Shown here: piece by piece, positions 1 to 4,466 of the stretch
Position numbering within the stretch: the stretch's first letter is position 1
Layout: each line of letters opens with the position of its first letter
DNA from: an uncultured Filifactor sp.
Lineage (GTDB): Bacteria; Bacillota; Clostridia; Peptostreptococcales; Filifactoraceae
Direction of reading: 5' to 3'
Assembly (NCBI GenBank): GCA_947254385.1
Contig: CAMYCP010000089.1
Location: 1 to 5,804 of the forward strand
DNA: 5,804 nucleotides
Program-made: the position numbers and the translations under genes
Notes under the pieces: generated by a model
The model's database searches: none
The model's input: the letters and a program-made list of their open reading frames with translations, nothing else
Told to the model about the DNA's origin: nothing

Positions 1-15
1 AAATGGTAAAAAGTA

Positions 16-1674
16 TCACATTAAGAGATTGGATAGAACATATAAAATACTACAAGTCCTAAAAGGAACTAGTATTAAATGCGCTTTAAGTGTCGCCCGA
101 TAGCCGAAGTCGTACCATACTTTTTCAAGTTTATATTCGGTATGACATACTTCCTCACCTTTACTGTTGGTATGACAACTTTCGTATGATTTTTCTTCCC
201 ATCTGTAGTCTTGTTCCTTCCAGTCGGCAAAAGCTTTACAAGTTCCGCTCGGTGAGGGCGGATCGATTTTTTCTTTTTCCACGCATATCTGTACACTTTT
301 TTTGTTGTTGGCGTATGTGCTTTCTTTGATGTTTCTGTTTTTGTTTATTTCAGCGGTTAATGTCATACAGCCGGTTTTAGGGGTTACAACTTGAAATACT
401 ACATATGAGTTACCTATGAACTTGACGGCTTTGACTTTACCCTTGTAGTTCAGCGTTACGTCGGTTATTATTTCTCTGTCAGCCGTATTGTATATTGCTA
501 CGGGTACGGTGATTTCAGTGTCGGGCGGATACATTTTTTCCACTTCGATTTTATCCACTCGTAAATCAAGGTCGTCGTTTGCTTTGTATATGTTGTTGTC
601 GTACGTTATTTCATTTTCGGGGGTGTCTTTGTCGGGGTTTACGAATACGTCGATGTTTACCGCCGCTTCGCTCGGGTATGATACGTCGTTTGTTATCAGG
701 ATGGGTTTATCTTTTTCAAGTAGCGGTATTATTCGGGGCGTTTTTTCAAGGTCGTCTTTTACAGGGACGTTTTCCACTTTTTCCATGCCTTTTAGTACTA
801 CTTTGTACTGATATTTGAGTCTTTTTTCGTCACGTGTGTATGAGCCGTCATAGACTACTATGTCGGGTTGTGTCTTATGCTCCAAGGTGATTACAAACGG
901 CACGAACCATATATATCCGTCCATTTTGGCAAGCTCGGTTTCACTTTTGTATCTAAGTCCCTCTATTTGTGAAGCGTATTTCAGATCCGTTCCGCCATAT
1001 CCGCCTACAAGGTTGTATAGGTATTCAACGTATTTTTCGGACGGGGATTTTTTTCCGGGTGAAGTTGTGATAGCTTTATCCTTTTCTCGTTCTCTTAGGT
1101 ATTCTTTTACATACGGTAAACCGCTTTTAGGTAGTCCGCACGTGTAGTTGTATTCTATGCCTTTTTCCGTGAGTTTGAAGTTATCAAATTTCAGGTCGGA
1201 TACAAGGTAGGGCGAGTAAAAGTAGTTATAGTCGTTTCGGTTGTGAAGTTTATCGGTTTTGCCAAAAAAGTGGTTGGGATATTCGGGAAAGATTATGTCC
1301 GTACCGTACAGGTTCGCTCCGAACTTAAAGTCGGCGGGTATATACGGTTCTATGCTTTTTATCGTGTAGTTTTTGACATCGTCTCTTAAGATATCGGCAG
1401 GAAATACGTCGTGAGACGATAAGGTGTCGGGTACGTTTATCTTTTTGATTGTACCGTTGTCGTCAACATACATGGTTATGTTTCCTGTAGGCATTTTGTT
1501 GCTGTCAAGGCTTTCTCTCGTGTATGAGACTACCCGGAGCATTCCCATATATTTTTCTTCGGGATATGAGTTTCTGTCATATTCGGCTTTCATATAAGCG
1601 GAAACGGGATTTAGCGCCCCCAGAAAAAGAAATGTTGATAGAAACAGTGCCGTAAGGTGTTTGATATTTTTCAT
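16..1674 (-). CDS. Secreted CARDB-like surface protein, probably truncated or chimeric at its C-terminus
   Basis: The 552-residue product starts with a classical signal peptide: basic MKNIKH, a hydrophobic core, and probable cleavage after NPVSA near residue 26. It should therefore be exported. Residues ~366-465 resemble a CARDB-type adhesion domain: a beta-rich stretch with YPPDTEITVPVAIYNTADRE, then LTAEINKNR and a final ESTYANNKKSVQICVE strand. Residues 27-350 are not recognised. A Cys/Trp/Tyr-rich segment follows (~479-525; C479, C500, C510). The ATG at 1674 is preceded by GAGG at 4-nt spacing. It lies behind the terminator of the 1785-2693 gene and has no clear promoter of its own, so read-through is possible. 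From about residue 530 the character changes: the last ~22 residues are hydrophobic, low-complexity and encoded by ~25% GC DNA, against ~42% just before. That tail may be a misjoin or rearrangement. Export is well supported; the adhesive role is inferred. Confidence 0.8.
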   Translation of the reverse strand: MKNIKHLTALFLSTFLFLGALNPVSAYMKAEYDRNSYPEEKYMGMLRVVSYTRESLDSNKMPTGNITMYVDDNGTIKKINVPDTLSSHDVFPADILRDDVKNYTIKSIEPYIPADFKFGANLYGTDIIFPEYPNHFFGKTDKLHNRNDYNYFYSPYLVSDLKFDNFKLTEKGIEYNYTCGLPKSGLPYVKEYLREREKDKAITTSPGKKSPSEKYVEYLYNLVGGYGGTDLKYASQIEGLRYKSETELAKMDGYIWFVPFVITLEHKTQPDIVVYDGSYTRDEKRLKYQYKVVLKGMEKVENVPVKDDLEKTPRIIPLLEKDKPILITNDVSYPSEAAVNIDVFVNPDKDTPENEITYDNNIYKANDDLDLRVDKIEVEKMYPPDTEITVPVAIYNTADREIITDVTLNYKGKVKAVKFIGNSYVVFQVVTPKTGCMTLTAEINKNRNIKESTYANNKKSVQICVEKEKIDPPSPSGTCKAFADWKEQDYRWEEKSYESCHTNSKGEEVCHTEYKLEKVWYDFGYRATLKAHLILVPFRTCSILYVLSNLLM

Positions 1675-1707
1675 TCTTCCTCGCTTTCTTATTTTGTTTG
1701 TAGGGTA

Positions 1708-1753
1708 ACAAAAAAACCGCAGATTACGTGAAATTACTTGTAATTTGCGGTTT
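1708..1753 (-). terminator. Rho-independent terminator after the 1785-2693 gene
   Basis: A 14-bp stem (arms 1714-1727 and 1740-1753, one G-U pair) closes a 12-nt loop. Read on the minus strand it ends GCGGTTTTTTT, a T-run at 1716-1710. It lies 32 bp past the stop of the upstream gene and 34 bp before the ATG at 1674, so it ends the first gene's transcript or attenuates read-through into the second. Confidence 0.85.
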
Positions 1754-1784
1754 GATTAATCTTTGTATTCAGTTGTTTTCATAG

Positions 1785-2693
1785 TTATTTAGTTTGATTA
1801 CCTATAACAGTATCAGGTACATCTACTAGTATCAAGTGTTGATGCATATTAAGCATTATTTTATCAATAGTTTTGCCTTTAAAATCACCGTTATCAACTT
1901 GAAGCATATCGGGCATTTTTATAGCTGTATTTTTGAGCCATGTTCCGTCAGTTAAAACTAAATATTCAAACATAGCAGTATCACATATGCTTTTGTTATA
2001 TAGTTCTGCAGAAGCACCAAGACTTCCATCACTACATATGATAGTATTTAATTTTACATCTTTCCCGTCCATGGTGTAGTATTTTGATGTTTCTCCGCAT
2101 AGCATTTTTTTTCTTACTTCCTCGGGAAATACACTTTTATCGACTTCCACAAGGCGTGAGAAAAAGTCTTTGTCTTTGTCGACCGCTTCGTCGGGATTAT
2201 GGAGCATTACTATTTTGACCGTGGAGGTTTTGCCGTCCCAGTTTACGCTGTAGGCGTTAAGTGCGTCAGAGACAAATCTTATCGGTACGTATGTGCGGTT
2301 TTCTTTGGTGTTTGCTTTTGTATCGAGGGAGATTTCTTTCGTGTCGGTAAGTGTGTTCGTGTCGTCACCTGCGTTTATTTTGCCGACTGTTGCCGTTTTT
2401 TCGCCTATTTTCAGTTTTACGGCATCGTATTTGGTGTTGTCCGCATTGTTAAGGCGTTTGATTGTGACAAGTTTTTCCTGTTCGTTCCAGTATGTTTGTG
2501 CGTCCATGTTGTCGGCTACGGCTCTTATCGGGATAAGCACTCTGTTGTTTTCGTCGATGTACGGTGTTGCGTCGGGGAATGTTATTTGTTTGCCGTCTAC
2601 CGTGACGTTTATGTTTCTTTCGGCGTATGATACTACTGGAAGCATTAATGCCATTGCCAGTGATATTGTCGCTAGAGCTTGTAATTTTTTCAT
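1785..2693 (-). CDS. Secreted protein with copper-amine-oxidase-N-like domain pair
   Basis: The 302-residue product begins with a signal peptide (MKKLQ, hydrophobic core, probable cut after VVSYA, residue ~24). Residues ~27-160 match the Cu_amine_oxidN1 pattern (PF07833). There are two related blocks, RVLIPIRAVADNMDA-x-TYWNE...LVTIKR (~51-80) and RTYVPIRFVSDALNAYSVNWD...STVKIV (~133-162). In Firmicutes this module is usually a wall-associated or binding domain, not an oxidase, and no oxidase catalytic domain follows. The rest (~165-302) is unrecognised. The ATG at 2693 has an AAGGA Shine-Dalgarno 8 nt upstream. Codon composition is uneven: DNA for the N-terminal module is ~43-48% GC, while the C-terminal end near 1800-1860 is ~32%, which hints at a mosaic gene. 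Its upstream region overlaps the antitoxin promoter described separately. A terminator follows at 1708-1753. Confidence 0.88.
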   Translation of the reverse strand: MKKLQALATISLAMALMLPVVSYAERNINVTVDGKQITFPDATPYIDENNRVLIPIRAVADNMDAQTYWNEQEKLVTIKRLNNADNTKYDAVKLKIGEKTATVGKINAGDDTNTLTDTKEISLDTKANTKENRTYVPIRFVSDALNAYSVNWDGKTSTVKIVMLHNPDEAVDKDKDFFSRLVEVDKSVFPEEVRKKMLCGETSKYYTMDGKDVKLNTIICSDGSLGASAELYNKSICDTAMFEYLVLTDGTWLKNTAIKMPDMLQVDNGDFKGKTIDKIMLNMHQHLILVDVPDTVIGNQTK

Positions 2694-2734
2694 GTTCTTT
2701 TCCTTTCGGTTTCTTGTTTTTATTTGTTTTCTAC

Positions 2735-2763
2735 TTGACTTTTCACGTGCGCTCGTGTATAAT
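2735..2763 (+). promoter_or_regulatory. Sigma-70-type promoter of the antisense antitoxin RNA
   Basis: TTGACT (2735-2740), a 17-bp spacer and a perfect TATAAT (2758-2763) form a near-consensus housekeeping promoter on the plus strand. Initiation is expected near 2770. No plus-strand protein gene follows; a short structured RNA ending in a terminator does. The -10 reads TATTAT on the minus strand, so it could also weakly serve the divergent gene starting at 2693, although no good minus-strand -35 is visible. Confidence 0.85.
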
Positions 2764-2769
2764 ACAGGA

Positions 2770-2857
2770 AAGAGTGAGAACCGAAAGCGGTTTACTCCCT
2801 ATGATTTTAAAAAATTCTTAAATCACCTGAAGTGCCAGCTTACAGGTGATTTTTTTG
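2770..2857 (+). ncRNA. Antisense RNA antitoxin of a type I toxin-antitoxin pair
   Basis: A predicted ~88-nt untranslated RNA runs from the strong promoter at 2735-2763 to the T-run at 2850-2856. It has two hairpins. The 5' one is at 2772-2797 (GAGT/ACTC outer stem, AACCG-AAAG-CGGTT inner stem). The 3' one is the terminator at 2821-2851. It converges on the 36-codon toxin gene and ends 3 bp before the toxin stop codon. It is therefore complementary to the toxin mRNA 3' UTR, not to its coding region. This is the arrangement of TxpA/RatA and BsrG/SR4 in Bacillus subtilis. The RNA and its role are inferred from promoter, terminator and position; no transcript data are available. Confidence 0.7.
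2821..2857 (+). terminator. Shared bidirectional terminator of antitoxin and toxin transcripts
   Basis: AATCACCTG (2821-2829) pairs perfectly with CAGGTGATT (2843-2851), with an additional AAG/CTT inside the 13-nt loop. A T7 run (2850-2856) makes it a strong plus-strand terminator. On the minus strand the same hairpin is followed by TTTAAGAATTTTTT (2821-2808), a weaker U-tract, so it probably ends the toxin mRNA too. Both RNAs would carry complementary versions of this hairpin, a good site for loop-loop contact. Confidence 0.85.
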
Positions 2858-2859
2858 CC

Positions 2860-2970
2860 TTATTTCTTTATAGTGAAAATAAGGGCAATAATACTGATGA
2901 TTGTGTCTATTGTTGCAATTATTATAAAAATAATATTTACAACGACTGTTATTGTTTCAAAGTCTGCCAT
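2860..2970 (-). CDS. Small hydrophobic type I toxin (holin-like/TxpA-like)
   Basis: This 36-residue ORF has a charged N-terminus (MADFETI), one long Ile/Val-rich membrane segment (about residues 7-34) and a basic end (TIKK). That is the layout of the small holin-like toxins of Firmicute type I systems (M-x-x-FE/YE start, single helix, Lys tail). Such peptides insert in the cytoplasmic membrane and disturb envelope function or membrane potential. Translation is supported by an AAAGGGGGT Shine-Dalgarno ~7 nt before the ATG. A near-consensus promoter lies at 3039-3067 and the terminator is just past the stop. A convergent antisense RNA covers the 3' UTR. The leader can fold to hide the Shine-Dalgarno, and a 20-codon ORF ends over the toxin ATG (TGATG). 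The family assignment rests on pattern likeness, not on a search. Confidence 0.75.
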   Translation of the reverse strand: MADFETITVVVNIIFIIIATIDTIISIIALIFTIKK

Positions 2971-3032
2971 CAGTACCACCCCCTTTCATAAAGATTAGGG
3001 GGAAACCGCCTGTATCGGTTCTTTCTTTCCAT
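2970..3032 (-). CDS. Possible 20-codon leaderless leader ORF coupled to the toxin
   Basis: Reading from ATG at 3032, 20 codons give a strongly basic, aromatic peptide (MERKNRYRRF, then PPNLYERGWY) ending in TGA at 2972-2970. That stop overlaps the toxin ATG by one base (TGATG), the usual geometry for translational coupling. The ATG lies at about the expected transcription start of the promoter at 3039-3067, so it has no Shine-Dalgarno and would need leaderless initiation. A comparable role is known for mok upstream of hok in enterobacterial plasmids. The overlap and the open frame are seen directly; that it is translated is inference. A random 20-codon open frame is not rare. Confidence 0.35.
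   Translation of the reverse strand: MERKNRYRRFPPNLYERGWY
2979..3002 (-). promoter_or_regulatory. Hairpin that can hide the toxin ribosome binding site
   Basis: In the toxin leader CCCCCT (3002-2997 on the minus strand) can pair with AGGGGG (2984-2979), which is the Shine-Dalgarno of the toxin gene. The loop is 12 nt, and an alternative inner pairing TTT/AAA exists. Closed Shine-Dalgarno sites are common in type I toxin mRNAs, where they delay translation until the antitoxin has acted or the RNA is processed. A second leader hairpin, AACCG/CGGTT, lies just upstream at 3020-3004. Confidence 0.6.
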
Positions 3033-3038
3033 GATTGT

Positions 3039-3067
3039 ATTATACTACTTTTTACTTATCGTTTCAA
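3039..3067 (-). promoter_or_regulatory. Sigma-70-type promoter of the toxin mRNA
   Basis: On the minus strand TTGAAA (3067-3062), a 17-bp spacer and a perfect TATAAT (3044-3039) are followed after six bases by ATG at 3032. Transcription should start at about 3032, giving a leader of ~62 nt before the toxin ATG at 2970. The promoter is strong by sequence, which fits a locus where control is exerted after transcription by antisense RNA. Confidence 0.82.
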
Positions 3068-3136
3068 TAGTTTTACGGTTACATCTTGATTAAGCCCCTC
3101 TATGGCTGAAAGAGAAATAAAATCGTAGATTGTATT

Positions 3137-3240
3137 CTATATGTTGGGGTTTAATGTGTAAATGTCACTATATATTGTGGTAATACTACAAAATATACTA
3201 TATGTTGTGATTATCACTATAATGTTAACTATATATTGTA
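3137..3240. repeat. Four phased CTATATRTTGKR boxes, ~31-bp period
   Basis: Copies start at 3137 (CTATATGTTGGG), 3168 (CTATATATTGTG), 3198 (CTATATGTTGTG) and 3229 (CTATATATTGTA), giving steps of 31, 30 and 31 bp, or about three helical turns. The best copy with its flank, CACTATATATTGTG, is an imperfect palindrome resembling the NrdR box (ACAC-W-ATATAT-W-GTGT type). NrdR boxes are known to occur in pairs at about this spacing. A weaker extra copy, CTATAATGTT, is at 3217 and out of phase. No ribonucleotide reductase gene is in the window, so NrdR binding is only a suggestion. An operator array for another regulator or iteron-like repeats remain possible. Confidence 0.55.
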
Positions 3241-3338
3241 TCAGGCAAGTGTAAAGTCTGAAGTATTTTGTATAACGTTGTAAAGTAGTGTTTTTTGTGA
3301 ATAATGTGTATTGACGCTGAAATTTTCAGCGTTTTTTT
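3230..3338 (+). ncRNA. Possible small RNA ending at an orphan terminator
   Basis: A perfect TATAAT lies at 3218-3223, between boxes 3 and 4 of the phased array, and a good plus-strand terminator ends at 3338. Together they would define an RNA of ~110 nt. There is no recognisable -35 at the right distance and no ORF in the interval, so the start is weakly supported. The terminator is the firm part; the RNA is inference. A transcript from elsewhere, such as a longer 5' extension, could equally use this terminator. Confidence 0.25.
3314..3338 (+). terminator. Plus-strand rho-independent terminator without an obvious gene
   Basis: ACGCTGAAATTTTCAGCGT (3314-3332) is a near-perfect palindrome folding as a 7-9 bp stem with a minimal loop, and it runs into T7 (3332-3338). 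On the minus strand an A-rich stretch sits in front of the stem but no U-tract follows, so it works in the plus direction. No plus-strand protein gene lies upstream, which points to a non-coding transcript. Confidence 0.7.
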
Positions 3339-3340
3339 AT

Positions 3341-3380
3341 TTTGTGTTTTTTTGTGTTTTTTTGTGTTTTTTTGTGTTTA
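3341..3380. repeat. Tandem 10-bp repeat, TTTGTGTTTT x 4
   Basis: Four head-to-tail units occupy 3341-3380, identical except for the last base. The T7 tracts recur every 10 bp, close to the helical repeat. Such phased A/T-tracts give intrinsic DNA curvature. The array sits directly behind the plus-strand terminator. It may only be a slippage product, but its phase makes a structural or UP-element-like role plausible. Confidence 0.8.
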
Positions 3381-3490
3381 AGTGTGTATCAGTGGGCAAG
3401 GTATTAATTAACAGGTAAAGCAATGTTTTTGTAAGTGTGTAAAATGCTTTTTCTTTTAGAAATTATTTTTTAAGAGTTTCCATTGCTTTT

Positions 3491-3511
3491 CTTGTGTAGT
3501 ATTGACACAAG
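3491..3511. promoter_or_regulatory. 7-bp dyad, possible operator
   Basis: CTTGTGT (3491-3497) and ACACAAG (3505-3511) form a perfect inverted repeat around 7 bp. No T-run follows on either strand, so it is unlikely to be a terminator. It lies 53 bp past the end of the TadE-like operon. It could be a protein-binding site or an mRNA 3'-end hairpin, and chance in AT-rich DNA cannot be excluded. Confidence 0.3.
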
Positions 3512-3563
3512 TATAGTGAAATCAATGCTCTTACAATTTGCAAAAGTAAATCCGTATTCATGG

Positions 3564-4031
3564 TTACTTAATGTCGAATCTTTGCGCTTTACTTCGTCCA
3601 TGTACTTTTATGGTAAAATCCGTATCAAGTTTGGCTACTTTTGCAGTACTTGGCTTATAGTCCACTGTACCGTCATATTTTACATATATTTTGTCGCTTA
3701 TATTGACGTCAAGGCTCTTAAATTTGATGTCGATGTTGTATTTATTCAAGAGGTTTTGGCTCATTTGGTCTTTTATCATATCTTGCATTGCCGCTCTATC
3801 GGTCAATGTGAGTTTTGCCTGTCTGTCGGTTGAGTATTTGTCGTTGACGTAGACTACAAGGCTGTCGTTTACGGCACGTTTAAATTCGCTGTCGACGGTT
3901 TCTTTTATGTTGCCGACTTGATAGAAGTCAGTGAATATTATTATAAAGATAGGTAGTATAAAACCTAATACTACAAGCATGGTCATCGTAAATGAAAATC
4001 CCGATCCTCTTTGATTTTGCAGTTCTTCCAT
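3564..4031 (-). CDS. TadE/pseudopilin-like membrane-anchored protein
   Basis: The 155-residue product has a short polar N-terminus containing RGSGFSFT. One membrane helix follows (~14-34, MTMLVVLGFILPIFIIIF), then an amphipathic region (NIKETVDSEFKRAVNDSLVVY) and a mostly beta, extracytoplasmic C-terminal domain (~100-150). This is the layout of TadE/TadF-type minor pseudopilins, and of small clostridial proteins annotated as DUF4320, found in Tad-like pilus or secretion operons. Start: ATG at 4031 with a GGTGA Shine-Dalgarno that overlaps the TAG stop of the preceding gene (TAGGTGACACATG). The two genes are thus 7 nt apart and probably translationally coupled. No ATPase, prepilin peptidase or secretin gene is in the window, so the pilus role is inferred from architecture only. 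Confidence 0.65.
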   Translation of the reverse strand: MEELQNQRGSGFSFTMTMLVVLGFILPIFIIIFTDFYQVGNIKETVDSEFKRAVNDSLVVYVNDKYSTDRQAKLTLTDRAAMQDMIKDQMSQNLLNKYNIDIKFKSLDVNISDKIYVKYDGTVDYKPSTAKVAKLDTDFTIKVHGRSKAQRFDIK

Positions 4032-4038
4032 GTGTCAC

Positions 4039-4407
4039 CTACAATTCGCTCGGTCGGTAGTAGACTTGGCTCCTGCCGGTTAGGGTTTTTCTAATCGGTA
4101 TGTTGATGTGTATACTTTTGCCGATGTTCGCCATTTTTAGGGGTACGTTTACCGATATTGTAAACTGAAACTCATTTCTCAGCTGAATTTTTCCCGACGG
4201 CATTATGCTACCCGAAAAGGAGTATGTCGGAGAGTATTTGTTTAAGTTATAGCTTGCAAGTAGACTTTTTACTTCGTTTTCTGTATCAGTGTCTATTTTG
4301 CCGTCATATTCGATTTCTTCGACTATGCGATTGCTCAGTTGTGAGATTTTTTGCCGAACGATAAACGGTTCTACCGATGTTGTGATTAACGCTATACCTA
4401 AAAACAC
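4039..4407 (-). CDS. Second TadE-like membrane-anchored protein, start codon uncertain
   Basis: From GTG at 4407 the product is 122 residues. The same frame is open back to 4440 and adds GEIDQLLILFVV, which completes a hydrophobic helix running into FLGIALITTSVEPFIV. The helix is followed by RQKISQLSNRIVEEIEYDG and a beta-rich C-terminal domain with alternating strands, typical of TadE-like or DUF4320-like proteins, and the stop leads straight into the next TadE-like gene. The GTG at 4407 has no Shine-Dalgarno and would cut the helix, so it is probably not the natural start. A strong GGAGG site stands 5 nt before ATG at 4446, in frame, but the next codon is TGA (4443-4441). The gene may carry a nonsense change at codon 2, or that ATG may belong to the end of a lost upstream gene. 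The rest of the operon is missing, and intron-derived DNA begins about 20-30 bp further on. Confidence 0.6.
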   Translation of the reverse strand: MFLGIALITTSVEPFIVRQKISQLSNRIVEEIEYDGKIDTDTENEVKSLLASYNLNKYSPTYSFSGSIMPSGKIQLRNEFQFTISVNVPLKMANIGKSIHINIPIRKTLTGRSQVYYRPSEL

Positions 4408-4440
4408 TACAAAAAGTATCAGCAGTTGGTCGATTTCCCC

Positions 4441-4456
4441 TCACATACCCCCCTCC
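4441..4456 (-). promoter_or_regulatory. Strong Shine-Dalgarno and ATG followed at once by TGA
   Basis: Minus-strand GGAGGGGGG (4456-4448) precedes ATG (4446-4444), which is directly followed by TGA (4443-4441), all in the frame of the TadE-like gene below. Either this start has been inactivated, or MKSEGGM-TGA is the tail of an upstream gene whose rest is gone and which doubles as ribosome binding site. A GTG at 4444-4442 overlaps the TGA but is out of frame by one base. Confidence 0.55.
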
Positions 4457-4466
4457 GATTTCATAG

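Larger units (their letters stand above)
3068..3563. other. ~500-bp intergenic region without a convincing protein gene
   Basis: No open frame here has a good start, Shine-Dalgarno and protein-like composition. The region lies upstream of the toxin promoter and downstream of the TadE-like operon. It holds four phased AT-rich boxes (3137-3240), an isolated TATAAT on the plus strand (3218-3223), a plus-strand terminator without a gene (3314-3338), a 4 x 10-bp T-tract array (3341-3380) and a 7-bp dyad (3491-3511). No clear terminator for the operon ending at 3564 was found. At 3381-3490 I see only AT-rich sequence and a 9-bp inverted pair AAAGCAATG (3417-3425) / CATTGCTTT (3481-3489). Confidence 0.7.

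Noticed and set aside
488..1147. Several plus-strand frames opposite the large secreted protein
   Set aside because: No Shine-Dalgarno, Ser/Tyr/Phe-rich shadow composition, and fully explained by the minus-strand gene.
2293..2991. A 232-codon plus-strand open frame across the toxin locus and the secreted-protein gene
   Set aside because: It is antisense to a well-supported signal-peptide protein, crosses the antitoxin promoter and terminator, and its Phe/Ser/Val-rich product looks like a shadow.
3137..3240. A small CRISPR array (repeats at ~31-bp period)
   Set aside because: The repeats are only ~12 bp and degenerate, the intervals are AT-rich and too short for spacers, and there is no cas gene.
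3417..3489. Inverted pair AAAGCAATG / CATTGCTTT as a mobile-element end or terminator
   Set aside because: Only 9 bp with ~55 bp between, no target duplication and no T-run after the second arm on either strand; chance is likely in this AT-rich stretch.
3483..3833. A 116-codon plus-strand frame overlapping the end of the TadE-like gene
   Set aside because: Mostly antisense to that gene, no ribosome binding site, no recognisable domain.
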